From Syngnathus acus (taxonomy: Eukaryota > Chordata > Actinopteri > Syngnathiformes > Syngnathidae): a stretch of 64,000 nt of DNA. Under the pieces are notes generated by a model. That model saw nothing but the letters and a program-made list of their open reading frames with translations, was not told where the DNA came from and searched no databases. Shown piece by piece: positions 23,441 to 36,568 of this stretch. The stretch is from the NCBI RefSeq assembly GCF_901709675.1, contig NC_051097.1, positions 9,650,039 through 9,714,038 on the forward strand. Reading direction: 5' to 3'. Numbering within the stretch: position 1 is the first letter of the stretch; the number at the start of each line of letters is the position of its first letter. Both the position numbers and the translations under genes were made by a program.

Positions 23441-23945
23441 ACTACTTTTAGGGTTTCTAAGAATAGGGTTTCTAACTAGGCTTTCAAAACTAGGGTTAGG
23501 GTTTCCGACCAGGGTTTCCAAGGAGTTTTGCCATTGCTAATTAGGGTTTCAAACTAGGGTTAGGGTTTCCGACTAGGGTTTTAAACCAAGGTTAGGGTTA
23601 CAAACTAGGTTTTAAAGCTAGGCTTAAGGTTTCCAACGAGGGTTTCAAACTACTTTTAGGGTTTCTAAGATTGGGTTTCTAACTAGGCTTTCAAAACGAG
23701 GGTTAGGGTTTCCGACCAGGGTTTCCAAGGAGTTTTGCCATTGCTATTTAGGGTTTCAAACTAGGGTTAGGGTTTCCGACGAGGGTTTTAAACAAAGGTT
23801 AGGGTTACAAACTTGGTTTTAATGCTAGGGTTAGGGTTTCCAACGAGGGTTTCAAACTACTTTTATGGTTTCTAAGATCAGGGTTTCTAACTAGGCTTTC
23901 AAAACTAGGGTTAGGGTTTCCGACCAGGGTTTCCAAGGAGCTTAG
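23441..23945 (+). repeat. AGGGTT-rich tandem array with a 208-bp period
   Basis: About 2.4 copies of a 207-208-bp unit (ACTACTTTTA recurs at 23441, 23649 and 23856, the last with one change downstream). Each unit is made of short sub-units carrying AGGGTTTC or AGGGTTAGGGTTTC. This resembles degenerate telomere-type TTAGGG words but is never a run of pure hexamers. Confidence 0.85.
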
Positions 23946-24020
23946 CATCGATGGCAACAAATCGTAGAGCATTATATCGATGAATCGATGTGTATCGATG
24001 AATCGTTACACCCCTAGTAC
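23946..24020. mobile_element. hAT-like element end
   Basis: ATCGATGAATCG words ending in CGTTACACCCCTAG resemble the terminal inverted repeat of common teleost hAT elements. No partner end was identified. Confidence 0.4.
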
Positions 24021-24239
24021 ACACCTCATTATGTGAGAAGAGGTCAAGAAATGTATGTCTGTTCTTACAGGCACACACAGTCTGCACCAAAACAGGGAGA
24101 CATTCTTGGATAAAAAGCTATTTGTTTTACTAGCTGAGGGGAGGATGTGGATCGACCACCCGTTGTGATGCTGTGCTGACTGCTGTGCTTCTCAAGCAAA
24201 GAAAATCCATGATAGATAGGGCTTAGGGGTAGGGTAGGT

Positions 24240-24416
24240 AATTCACTCACTCACTCACTCACTCACTCACTCACTCACTCACTCACTCACTCACTCACTC
24301 ACTCACTCACTCACTCACTCACTCACTCACTCACTCACTCACTCACTCACTCACTCACTCACTCGCTCACTCACTCACTCACTCACTCACTCACTCACTC
24401 GCATACATACATACAT

Positions 24417-24473
<57 letters not shown>

Positions 24474-24508
24474 CACGCACACACACACACACACACACAC
24501 ATACATAC
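24240..24508 (+). repeat. Compound microsatellite (CACT)n-(CATA)n-(CA)n
   Basis: About 160 bp of CACT repeats with a few CGCT variants, then about 30 bp of CATA, then about 75 bp of CA with interruptions. Confidence 0.95.
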
Positions 24509-25315
24509 CCACTGAAGGCGTGTGAATAAAAGACTGTCTTAATTCATTTGGCAGAATCTTCAGAGGGAGTCAGTAAATGGCAAGAGAGACAGATGGAAAG
24601 AGCAAAAGGCTGATTGAAAAGAGCCGATGTGTCATCTTGGAAGACGACAAATGGGAGAGGGATATAAAAAGGGGGTGAAGAAATGGAGGTACAAGGACCC
24701 CTTGTCTATTTTAACAAAGTCACGATTCAGGTTTTACTCTTGCCCAACTCTTTCAGAGATTGTCATCAAATAATAAAAGCTCTTATTTTCAAATATGTTT
24801 CATTGCTGAATAAAAACTGTGTCTGTTATTTTTATTTCTGGCATTTCAACTATCAAAACACAAGTGGAAAAGATCTGTCCTTTGCCTTGTCTCTTATTTT
24901 GCCTCCACACCACTATAATTGACTCCGAAATGTTTTAAGAATAATTGCTAGGTAGCAAATAAGTTCTAATTGAGTTTTGTCTGTCACATAACCAACAGCG
25001 GTTTGCTGTATGGATGTGTGTGGTCCTGGTGGTTTGGAGCTTGCTTTAACATATGCTCTACAAGAAAGTCGGCGTGTATGTAGGTCTGTGTGACATTCTT
25101 CGTGGCATGTTAGGAATTCTTGAATGACGACACAGACACACATGGCTTGTTGTACTTTCACTTCAAAGTGGTGATATTGAGGATACAACTTCAATAAAAA
25201 AAGGTCAAGCGCAGCGGATCACCCACTGTCAAAGCACCGATAGGACTATAGCTCGTACGTATGTGTGAGGGTAATTCAATCAAAGACTTAGATATTATAT
25301 ATTATTTGTATATAC
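24509..25315. other. Intergenic DNA, nothing recognised
   Basis: Short ORFs without recognisable similarity; no RNA gene or repeat array was seen. Confidence 0.4.
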
Positions 25316-25586
25316 AAACACATACACAAATACACACAAACACACATACACACATACATAATTACATTAATGCATGCATGCATTCATTCATTCATGCAAA
25401 CATACATACATTAATACATACATTCATTCATACACACACATACATACATGCATGCATGCATGCATTCATTCATACATACATACATACATACATACATTCA
25501 TACATACATTCATACATACATACATTCATACATACATTCATACATTCATACATACACATACATACAGACATACATACATAATCCAT
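25316..25586 (+). repeat. CATA/CATT/CATG microsatellite
   Basis: About 260 bp of CATA, CATT and CATG tetranucleotides. It ends directly at the third copy of the non-LTR-like fragment, much as CATC repeats flank the other two copies. Confidence 0.9.
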
Positions 25587-25709
25587 CTTCTTCCGCTTAT
25601 CCGAGGTCAGGTCGCGGGGGCAGCAGTTTTAGGAGGAACTCCCAGACTTCCCTCTCCCCAGCCACTTCATCCAGCTCATCCCGGGGGATCCCAAGGCGTT
25701 CCCAGGCCA
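25587..25709 (-). mobile_element. Non-LTR retrotransposon-like fragment, third copy
   Basis: Minus-strand translation again gives WERLGIPRDELDEVAG and a stop after PPRPDLG. It is diverged from the two arm copies by several substitutions, so it is an independent insertion. Confidence 0.6.
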
Positions 25710-28308
25710 GCTGAGAGACACTTACATAACATAATTAATATTATAGACTCAATATTATATATTATTGTGTAAATATGAATAACATATAATTAGACATGTG
25801 TGCTATTTCTGTCCGTTTGCATGTAGTTTAATTGCCACCCGAGAATGCTGGAGCATTTATAACAATACAAACCTTCCCTGACGTGAAGAGAATCCCATCA
25901 CAGCAAGAGTCGTCACAATAATGAGATTTTACGTTCAAAGCGGGCTACATAACAGTAAAATATTGGCGGTTTGCGCGGTCTAAAGCATGGCTTGTGAAAA
26001 TACGCTGCAGGGTTATTGGCAACCATTAACAATGTGTTCTTTACCACCGCGATGTGTTAGTGGAAAAGGGAGCAGGGGTTGTAAAAACGGAAAGACAGCG
26101 AGGGAAAACAACAAAATATATCAACGTTCCAAAGGTGTGCTTGACAAATCAGGAAACAAGGCTATTGTGGTTATGGAGAAGTCATATTTTTATTCGGTGA
26201 CTTTACAGTTGTGAGGCAAAACTCAAGTCCCACTTAAGTGCAATGTTCTGGCACTTTGACCTGGATTCTTTCTATCAGTGGTTCAATCCGAGGTCAGCAA
26301 GAAAGCACACGTTGTTCTCTTCTGTCAAAGTCATTTGCTGCTGTTTTTTCCCCCCATGTCTCCGAGATGAATAATCAACCCAAAAGTATTTTATACCGAA
26401 ACATCTAACAACTGAAACCTGGACCAGAACCTGAAGTTTCTCAGCTTCTTCACGGCATCTTTCGTTGTCTCATTCTTCACACGCTACTGCTCCTTAAATG
26501 AAATGATAATCAACTGTAGAAATATAAACAAATATATGAAGTCAACCTCCAATAAGTAGCATAAAGGGACTCCGAAAATGATCTTTGTGATTCATTGGGA
26601 TTCTGCCATCAATCTTCATTTTATTGTCAAGCATGCTGACCTTAAAGTGCACAACTTTCACTGTATGGATGCATATGCATGCTTTGAGGGCACAGACTGT
26701 GATTGTTCTCTCTGGGTGTTACCTTTCGGAGCAGGAAGTGCACTCTCGGGTCGGGGGGAGTGGGGGCACACTCAGTGTGCAAGCACAACGCCGACAAGCA
26801 ACACGAAGCTTTCAATCGGAGCTCACGTTGAACATCTGCTGCATTCTGAAACGACGACACAGACAATAAAAAAGTGAAGCCCAGTTTGAAAATCTTTGGT
26901 TTGAAACTTTTTTTCGATGCTAGTCACTAATAGAAATGTGCATCCGCCATTGCAGCCCAAAAAAAAGAACTAAAAAAAAATGATAAAATAACTCTCCACT
27001 GCATGGAAACACAACACAGAAGACAAATAGTCAACGTCAAAAGAGCATCTGGATATAAAATGACTACAAAGTCAAAGTCTGCACAGAGAAGAAAACAGCT
27101 GGTTGCCATTCCGTTTTAGTGTTTAGTGAGTCCCATATGGTTTGTCGAGTTTTACCTTTTTTTCCTCACCAAAGCTCCAACATGCACGTTGGTTTTATAG
27201 TGTTGGAGTAGTCGTGTGCTTGGCTCTGACCGTAAAGAAACATCACAGGAACTGCATTTAAAATAGAGAAGAAAAAAAATGGTTAGGCTACTGAAGGTGT
27301 AATGGTTCACTCACTGGACTTACAGTAAGCTCAGTCAGTACTGACTCAGTTCAGATGGATACAAATAAAAGGAACAAGCTGAATGTAGCTTAAGGTAACC
27401 AGAGGCGGAGCTAGGGGGGGGGGCGGCACCCCCTCCACACACACACAGAAAATATGCTTGGCTAATTTGGGGAATTATTTTCAACTTTTCCATCTGTCTC
27501 CTGTAAGGAACATGAAGTGAATCCTCATCGGTATTTTCGGAAGAATTTTTTAATTTTTTTGAAGACTCCCTGAGACATCCTGGACCCCATCCCCATGCCC
27601 CCTCCTCAGGAAAACGCCCTAGTGAATGTGACAGTAAAATTAACTTGCCTCACAAGGAAAATACATTTCATTCTAAAAATTACTTAAGATGTTAAAAATC
27701 TGTCTATAGTCTGCTTCAAGTGGCAAAGACACCGTGTCGAGTTGAGTATTCCAGCACATTTCCAACATCTTGGCCCAACTTTAAAAATGAATCATGAAAA
27801 CAAGATGGCGAGAAATTGACTCATTTCGCATGAAATTGTCTGCATTTGAGTCTTCAAAGAAGAGCGTTGTGGTTCCATGCGGTGAATCAGTTCCCAGCAG
27901 GGTTTAACGATGAGGACCGGTTTACATCTACGTGGCACCGCGTCGACATGGTAGCTGTAATGCTGTTAACATAACAGGGCCAGACATCACACGTATGTAA
28001 ATGCACCAAGACTGCATGATGAGGGTTTGTGATGGCAATAAAAGACGTCTGACTGCAACCCACCCCGTTGAGTAATGCTCACTTGGTGTGGAGTGATGGT
28101 TCCGAAGGGTGGAGGAAGGCAAGAGAAGCTTTCAGTAAAATCGGGACGGACATAAAAGGAGCCGGTAAACGCTACAAGATGTCATCAGATAGAGATTTTA
28201 TAGATAGAAGTGCCTAATTTTTTGGTTTGACTGGATGGAAATGAGGAGTGGGGTGGTTGGTTACAAATATGAAGTTGAATGATTGGGCCCCAAACTATCT
28301 AACACAAC
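25710..28308. other. Intergenic DNA, no gene recognised
   Basis: AT-rich. A G run followed by a CA tract near 27414-27450 looks like repeat debris. ORFs at 25987-26877 lack recognisable motifs. No RNA gene was seen. Confidence 0.4.
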
Positions 28309-28566
28309 CGTGTCAAACTTGTGCATCAAATCCGTGTGTCATTTCTAGAATTGCAAATTGTCTTCACTTTTAATAATATCTTTTTTTTTTTTTTTTTTTA
28401 ATATTTGACCAGTTTATACTCATCTGATTTGAAATGATTTGATTTATTTTTCAGTTTGTTTTGTAGCTTTTACTATATATCATATTTATTTGGTTTGACA
28501 GTCATAATGGCCCTCCGAAAGAAACTATTACAATGCGGCACGCGAAAAAAATGAGTTTGACACCCA
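28309..28566. mobile_element. Short element with GTGTCAAAC / GTTTGACAC ends
   Basis: A GTGTCAAACT start (about 28310) and a GAGTTTGACACC end (about 28552-28564) form short terminal inverted repeats around 250 bp of AT-rich DNA. The style matches a widespread teleost hAT-type non-autonomous family. No clear target-site duplication was found. Confidence 0.45.
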
Positions 28567-29329
28567 TGCACCAGACTGATAACTGTTAATTGCACTTTAG
28601 GTCCCTCTAGCGGACGCAGGTGCTTACTACACTTAAGCAAAAATGACCCATATTAGAATCGGTGTTTTTAATGCCATTTTGGTAAAGAATAATTCACTTC
28701 TATAATATTAGGTATTATATTTCGTATCGCTGAGTGGTGCCAGAAGCTGGTTAGCACATCTGCTCAGTTCAGAGGTTCAGGTTCAGAGGTTACATTCGTG
28801 AAAAACATGCATGCCAAATGTGTCAATTTATCTAACAAACTGCAATAATTAAAATTATTGTTGATAAGGAGTGACTGAAGTTATAATGATGAACTGACTC
28901 TTGTATTGAGAATCTCAGCAGCGGAGATGCCAAGGTTATTTTAATGTATGTAGTTATTTCTTTGATACTACCGTTATTGTCCGCTAGAGAGCAGCATTGC
29001 TCCATAGATTGACTGAAAACATTTTTGGGGCTACGATTTGTGTTTGGTCTTTTTTCAGTCGACAATTTGAGGGGTTTTATTCTCTTGCATCATCCATTTT
29101 GATATTTTAAATCATATTTAAGAATCACTTTGCTCCATTCTATTTTACACTGATTATTACATTGATTATTTGAAATGCAATGAAACAGAGAAGGGGAGAA
29201 ATTATGTAATGACCCATTTACTTAGAATAGATGTATAAAAATCCAATCCTAGAATCCGACACGAAGAAGCTAACAAAAAAAACAATGCATGCACTATGCG
29301 TGAAATAATCGATCCTCTGCATGTGAGCT
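28567..29329. other. Intergenic DNA upstream of stbd1
   Basis: AT-rich; nothing recognised. Confidence 0.4.
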
Positions 29330-29572
29330 CAACGTGAATGCATACGTGAACTATTTTTATGAATGAGTGTCGCGGTCCTCGTGACGCGATCAGCCAATGA
29401 GCCGCACCTGCAGCCGCCTGCATCAACAAGAGGTGCATGCCCACGCCACGCGCCCATCGTGCACGCTGCACAAATCCCGCAGCAATCGCAATCTGGCAGA
29501 CTCGCTCGCTCGCCCACGCGAGCACGCACGCACGGACCGATCACGTCACGCCCCAACCACCGCTCGAGCACG
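29330..29572 (+). promoter_or_regulatory. Candidate stbd1 promoter / 5' untranslated region
   Basis: GC- and CpG-rich DNA immediately before the stbd1 start codon, with a CCAAT box at 29394-29398 and CACGTCACG near 29542. The transcription start is not determined. Confidence 0.45.
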
Positions 29573-32500
29573 ATGTCTTTTAAAGGCAGTAACGGCGTGG
29601 CCGCGGAAAGACGCGTCGATCTGGCGTCCCTCTTCTGCATGATCGGGCGACACGGTCCAGCCGTGGCTCTGGCCGTGTTCGCCATGGTGTCCGTGCTAGC
29701 GGGTTTCGTCATCTACCGAACCGTCAGGGGGAGACGAAGGGGGAGGAAGAAGACCACCCAAGGCGAGGGAGAGAGCACCCCCGTGGAGACCGACGAGGCG
29801 GTGACGCAAGCCGGGCGAGAACCGCAAGCGTGTGCGACTTCAACAGGTACGCATGTCAAGTGGGCACGATGAGCGTATGGTTGGCTTTTTAGTTTTTGCA
29901 CATAAACCTAATTATCCATTCTCTCATAATGAAAAGCAAATTACATGATTTTAAAACAACCTTGACCTTTAATCCTTCCCACCAGTCCCATAATAACCTG
30001 CCCTACAATTATTTTTCCACCGCGCGTTTTTTACCCAACATCAACTTGCGTCCATTCCCACAGAAATAAATAATCGTTATTCTTTGCCGAGTGAGAAGCA
30101 AGGTTATTATAGTTAATGGATACTATCAATAATAAAAAAAAAGTAATTGTGACATCTTATGTTAAAGAAACTGTTAAAAGTAACTGAAATTATTCAATAA
30201 ATTAAAAATGAACTGTAATGACAAATCCAGAAGTGTGATTTTAATTACACCAAATTAAAAGTAGTTTAAAAATTTAGAAATGTATGTTTTGTGCCATAGA
30301 TGATGGTGATGTGGCTAAAGAGGAAGATGATCCCACTGGCACTCACCTCCAAGTCAGACGCCGTGCTGCTGCCGTTGTGAAGAGCCTGTCACCATCTGAC
30401 GTCCAAGCACCGCTCAAGCAACATGCCCCATCATCACATACGCAGCGAGTGGAATCTGTGCCGACATCTTTCACGGAAGCCCGGCTGTATTTGGAGGAGC
30501 CCAGTCAAAGTTCTGTGGCAGAAATACAGGCGGAACCTGCCACTGTTTGCCACCTATATGCAACAGAAGACTCATTGAAGGATGAAGAGATTTCAGAAGT
30601 TAGCTTGAAGGAGCCTGAGGCTGGTCAGGCTCACATCGACCATGAAGAAGTAAGATGTTGTCATTATTTATTGGTCAAATTATAATTTCACCTTAAAAAG
30701 AGGACAGTAAAATTTTAGGATTTTTTAGCATTTTCAAAATGATAAAACTATTAATTTTTGCATTGTATCAGATATTTGAAATAAATTTAAATGTTAATAA
30801 TAATTTCAAATAAAAATAATAATTTCAAATGTCATATTTTCCCATTCAGGTATACTATGCAGAATGTCAAGAAGGTGAAGATGTGAGCACAAATGATACC
30901 ACACAAGCGGAGGAAAACGATCAGCCTTCCGCCGAGCAAGACAACGAAATCGTGGCGGAGACTGGGACAGTGGAGCTCAGCGAAGACGAGGTGATTCACC
31001 ACCAAGACGGTGCAGATCCCAATGAAAATCATCACCTCGCTGAGGAAGAAGAAAAACACGATGACAACATTGAGGAGCTGGAGAAAGAATTTGACGGCAA
31101 CATTATTTTGACCGACGAAGCAACTGTTGCTTTCGATGCTCAGTCACCGCAAGTGGAACATCCAGAAATCCAAGCTGAGCCTAAAGAGGAACATAACCTG
31201 ACAAGCAACCAAGAGATGGACCTCATAACCGATGGCGGGCTTGGAGAAAGTTCCGATATTGTTAGCAACAGTTCAAGTGTGCCACCTATGCTTGACGACG
31301 ACACCTCTGATCCAACAACCCAAATTGACTCCGACATGTCAACTAATGATCAAGAAGCAGAGAAAGTAGATGTTCCAACTCTTGAAGATGAAACGGAAAA
31401 TCTTTCTGGCACGACTGCAGAGGAACCTGTTGAGCCGTTACTCGAACCCTGGTCATCTCCCGAAGCTCAACAAAGTTTTCCAGAACTTGACGACATCGAG
31501 GTAATCCCAGATGGTAACAATGAAGACCAGAATGGTGATGACACAGAGAAATCCACAAAGCCAAAGTTTGAATCGGTGGGTGACATAAGTGGCAAAGATG
31601 AGCTCTCCCATGAGGACATTGAGTCTTCCTCTCAAGACCAACAAAATGATCAAAACCTTGATGAAGATTCCTTTGTCTTCGCGGCTCCTCCTCCTATCAG
31701 GACCAAAGATCCAACAAATCCACCTGAGCTTCGGGTTTGCCTGCCACTCTTTGAGCCGAGCGAGCTGAGGGATGACAACGTAAGTGGCGGGGGTGAAGAA
31801 AGTGGGATCTCCAGCATGGCCGTCAGTCCCGAACTGCCCGATCCCTCAAGTAACTTTGACATCATCGAGATGCCGGCGACAGATCACGAATCTCCAACTG
31901 AGGTGAGTCTGGAGCCTCAAGCTTGCCTTTTGCTTGATGACACAACTCCATCAATCTTGGAGGAAGAGGCAGAAGTTTACGAGCCTCACCCACCTCCACT
32001 GCCGGAGCAGTTAGATCCCTCGAGTAACTTTGACACCGTCGAGATGCCGGCGACAGATCACGAATCTCCAACTGAGGCGAGTCTGGAGCCTCAAGCTTGC
32101 CTTTTGCTTGACGACACAACTCCATCAATCTTGGAGGAAGAGGCAGAAGTTTACGAGCCTCACCAGTCTCCACTGCCGGAGCAGTTAGATCCCTCGAGTA
32201 ACTTTGACACCGTCGAGATGCCGGCGACAGATCACGAATCGCCAACTGAAGCAAGTCTGGAACCTCAATCTTGCCCTTTGCTTGACGACACAACTCCATC
32301 AATCTTGGAGGAAGAGGCAGAAGTTTACGAGCCTCACCCGTCTCCACTGCCGGAGCAGTTAGATCCCTCGAGTAACTTTGACACCGTCGAGATGCCGGCG
32401 ACAGATCACGAATCGCCAACTGAAGCAAGTCTGGAGCCTCAAGCTTGCCTTTTGCTTGACGACACAACTCCATCAGTCTCGGAGGAAGAGGCAGAAGTTT

Positions 32501-33426
32501 ACGAGCCTCACCCACCTCCACTGCCTGAGCAGTTAGATCCCTCGAGTAACTTTGACACCGTCGAGATGCCGGCGACAGATCACGAATCTCCAACTGAGGC
32601 GAGTCTGGAACCTCAAGCTTGCCATTTACTTGACGACACAACTCCATCAGTCTTGGAGGAAGAGGCAGAAGTTTACGAGCCTCACCCGCCTCCACCGCCT
32701 GAGCAGATATGCAGTTGGAACGTTGAGTCATTAGCAAAAAACAAAGACACGTTTGGCAATGTCAATGACAACCAGAGAGAAACGGTGTCGGTCCAAAATG
32801 ATGAATGGGAAAGACAGGTAGATGTGAAAGTTGTTGAAGTTTCTCGTGCGAATGAGAAATTGGAAAGTGCAGAAAACAAAGAGCCACAGATGGAAAACGA
32901 TGTGAAGACTGAAATAAATATCATGGAGGCAACTATGGACCATAACGAGTGGATCACAGATGGCAACCCAACGTTTCCCTGGATGAATCTCTCCACGCCA
33001 ACTTTTGGAGATGAGAACCACAAAGCAAGCCAGCAGCTTCCCACTCAAGAAACCAACTACCCAGATTCCGAGCCTCAATCTGTTCCTCCAGTCAAACAAA
33101 CCGATAATTCCGAAGAAAACAGGAAAAGCCAAAAAGCAAACATCACCTTCCGCGTCCACTACATCACCCGTTCACCGTTCCAGATGTTGGCCGTAACCGG
33201 GAACCGGCAGGAGCTCGGCAACTGGAAGAGCTTCGTCCCTCTGGAGGACACCAAGGATGGATACTGGTCGGCCGTGGTGAGCCTTCCCGCTCAGAATCAC
33301 GTGCAGTGGAAGTTTGCGGTTGTGGAAAAGGGGGAGGTGCGTCGCTGGGAGGAATGTCGCAATCGGCTGCTTGATACAGGATGTGGAGAAGACCTGCTCG
33401 TACACAAATTGTGGGGATACCTGTGA
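29573..33426 (+). CDS. stbd1: Starch-binding domain-containing protein 1 (glycogen-binding, CBM20), enlarged
   Basis: STBD1 is a membrane-anchored glycogen-binding protein of the ER and late endosome/lysosome system; it recruits glycogen and binds GABARAP-type Atg8 proteins. Exons: 29573-29846, 30300-30649 and 30850-33426; phases agree and give 1066 codons, against 358 in human. Residues about 28-50 form one hydrophobic segment (ALAVFAMVSVLAGFVIY) followed by a basic stretch (RGRRRGRKK), a signal-anchor arrangement. The last about 95 residues are the CBM20 domain, with FRVHYITRSPFQMLAVTGN, ELGNWKSFVPL, VQWKFAVVEKG and RRWEECRNR matching mammalian STBD1 as remembered. The middle is acidic and low in complexity and includes five 58-residue repeats (31837-32706). 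An AATAAA lies at 33489-33494. The CBM20 identification is firm; orthology rests on the anchor-plus-CBM20 layout. Confidence 0.9.
31837..32706 (+). repeat. Five in-frame 174-bp coding repeats in stbd1 exon 3
   Basis: Unit starts are at 31837, 32011, 32185, 32359 and 32533: exactly 5 x 174 bp with few substitutions and no indels. Each 58-residue unit contains DPSSNFDTVEMPATDHES (FDII in the first unit), then LLDDTTPS, an acidic run and VYEPH. FDTV and FDII fit the [W/F/Y]xx[L/I/V] core of LC3-interacting motifs, preceded by serines. Confidence 0.93.
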
Positions 33427-36400
33427 GAAATGAAATCACCGGGCCTACTATGTTATATTGAAACGGTAACTATGTGACAATGTCTACAAATAAAATGGAT
33501 TTAGAAATATTAATACGGGCTATTTTAAAACCGGGACAGGTTACGCAATTTTGGAAGCATATCGGATAATCATCCAATTATCTGTCAGGTTAACTAACGA
33601 TTGGATTATCGAAGAGTCTTTCTTTACCGTACGTCGTCATAATAATTGTGTCCACAGAATAGCAGCTTTGCTAAACGTTACCAGTTGTACTCTTGCTCAA
33701 ATGCAATATATTTATGCAATTTTTTTTCTTCTTAAATTCGGCGAGTTGCAGTGCAAGTGTGATGAAATCATTTGGAGACTGCAAAACTGTTTCTGCTGCC
33801 GGACTACACCCCGATGTGAAAACAAGACTTTTATACTACCGCAATAATCAAAGCAATAATTTGTGTGCATTAAAGGCCAGATATTGTAAACGAGTAAAGT
33901 GTGATGCTGCTTTTTTGACCAAACGCATGCCTCGTCGTTGCTCGGATCTATACTAGTGCCTTGATGAACATGGAGAAAGTTTGATATGTGATTTTTAAAT
34001 CTGTCTTGTCTATTGTAATATTATGCAATCTTGTGATGTTGTACCTGATGTAATTTCATAGATGTGATGCGTTTATTAAAGGCCAGTTATTTGAAAGGTT
34101 ATCTGCCACTTGTGATTTTTGACATGAGCATGTTTGCATGTGGTTTTTTTTTTTTTTTTTTTTTTTTGTGGGGGTGCAAACAAAAAGGAGCCACCTAACG
34201 ATCTAAGTTCAAACTGCAAACATTCCTGACAAGACCTAGCTTGCATATTGAGTCGAATGTGCACCAACTGGAACTGACCGCTGTTACTAGTTCTAATGAA
34301 TAAACACATTTCATTTTTTTTTTTTTTTCTTTCTCTTGAGGCGAGAACAAAAAAGTTGAATATGCATCTAAATAGCTAATTTGCAATGACTCAGAGGAAA
34401 AAAAAAAAAAAAAAGTCGTATTATGCTGGAGGTTTGTTTACAATGGCCAACTCTGCAAATCATTAATCTGCACTGTTTGTTTACAGAGAATAAAAAATAA
34501 TTGCAATTCAACAAAGCAATCAAATACCGTGAGCTTGCATAATGTTTTTCCATTGTTTTGTTTTTTTCCAGATCGCTAGTTTGAACTTCTAACTCTAAAT
34601 GGAAGCGTATTGAAATAGGATCCCTGAGGTGCCTCTTCATTTAGAAGCCCTTTTTTCTTCAGTGTGAGTCATACGCGCATGAGCTGCCGCTTCGATTTTG
34701 GACGTTGAACCTTTATGGGATCAACAACCTGCCCCTCTTAGCCAAGAAAGGCCCCTTGGACTGACACACTTTAAAGGAGGTCATCAGGACTTTGCTCTGA
34801 TTTTTTTTTTTATCAGTCCAAAACACGAGTTCAGGACGTTTTTATGCATTGTGCCAAAATGACGAAACAATCTACCAGGTAGAATCCCAAAATCTGATAT
34901 TAGCCTCATTATGATCAAGCAAAAACAATTAGATTCCGGAATAACTGATAAAAATTTATGACAGATGGATCACTTCCAAGTGGAGATTAGCGACGGGTGT
35001 AATTCCTGCCGATAACGGTGTGGTTTAGAAATCTTCACATGATATCTTGGGTCTTCTGACATGCATTGCACTCCCTTGCCTGCTAATGTGTCAGTACAGA
35101 CTGTGCACACTTTATAAGGTCGGGGGGGTAATCCTTTATTTAGACCCGAGGTTTACAACTGACACCGCTTAGTCTCGAGTCATTCGTTTCTCTGTGTCAC
35201 ACTGGTCTGTCAAGTATACTGAGAATGAAACCGCTGCCGTGGTTTGATCTTAACCCAAATGGCGAACGCAGAGGCTGAGCTTATGCTAGCGATGTGCAAA
35301 GGCAGTTTAGAGAATCCCTAGGGCAGTGGTCCCAGTCTGCCATGATGCGGACTAGTCCTAGGTGGGATTAAACAAAACATTTGATTAATTATAGCGACCG
35401 AAAAGGGTTTTATTTTTAAAATCAGGTGCATCTAAAGGAAAGTTTGCCGTCTGTATTGTAAATGGATCGACGGGCTGTTCAATTTAAATTGTGGGCCAAA
35501 TTGGGTTAAAACAGAGGAATATAATTAAATAGCACCGCATCAATGCCGGCCTGTTGGTCAGATGGCCGCTCCAGTCCTGCTTCCAATCTGACTGCATGAT
35601 TAACTTGAACTTTAAGTATTTGAAAAGTTTATATCTAAGGTGTACAGATTTAGTTCATTCACGGAGTTAATCGGTCATGTCTTGCTGATTCAGTGCTCAC
35701 TGCTACCTATAGCCTCACGTTTAGGTAAACATCATTTCAGAAGACCACATGAGTGGGTGGGTGGGGGGGGGCGGAGTGAATATGTTAGTGTCATGTTTGT
35801 GGTTAGGATGAGGCTATTTATAACACATGGCGGCGCCCATTTCCCCCACCATGCAGCAGGATCATGCGGTGACCTTCACTGAAGGATGGTGAGCCATCTG
35901 ACAGCACCGCGTGGCCTTTTGGGAATATGCATGGAATTTGAATGTCACTGTAATTCAAATAAGAATCAAAATTTATATATATTTTTTAATTGTCTTCATG
36001 GAGGCTTTTGAACAAATAAAACATGCGTGTCTTTTTTATAGCTTAGATATAAATTAGTCTGGTTAGGTGAAGTGACGACCACAGATGTAATGCTCCTTGA
36101 AATGATGCCCAATTTAATGGCTCTGAGAAGGTAAATATTAGTTTAAAATACAACACTGCCCCTTGGTGGTATTTTAGTAGAACTGCAAATGGTAAACAAG
36201 TTGACTAAAAGTCTCTTGTGGACAAAGTGAAAATGAATAAATGAATCATTACTGCAGAATAACATGTGTAAAAGAATCTTGTAAATACTAACAACAAAGC
36301 TGACAAAATAAAAATAATAGATAACACAAAATGCAATTAGAATGGGACAATGACAGTTCAATATAAATATAAAAAAAATAACCATTCATATGCCGTAAAA

Positions 36401-36568
36401 TTCATCAAATTCATCCCTAGTTAGTGAATGTGCCAATCACAGAGTGCATCACTGCACTCATTTTTATGACATAATTTTTAAAATTAAGACCAGTACTGAA
36501 CTGTATAAACTGCAGCAATTTTTCTCATGTACATGATCCCCCACAACAAAACCTAATTTTGTTTGTAC
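33427..36568. other. stbd1 3' flank and intergenic DNA
   Basis: Begins with the probable stbd1 3' untranslated region. Poly-T or poly-A runs lie at about 34143-34167, 34314-34328 and 34396-34414. A GCAGTGGTCCCAGTC block near 35334 resembles a teleost hAT-type end. ORFs are short and unrecognised. Confidence 0.45.

Noticed and set aside
25261-25772. His/Ile/Thr-rich ORFs
   Set aside because: Translations of the CATA/CATT microsatellite running into the non-LTR fragment.
29202-29712. ORFs overlapping the stbd1 promoter and first exon
   Set aside because: Open frames caused by GC-rich composition; no recognisable domain or splice context.
31862-32737. 291-codon minus-strand ORF opposite the stbd1 repeats
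   Set aside because: It mirrors the 174-bp repeat in antisense; the sense frame has the CBM20 domain and correct splicing.
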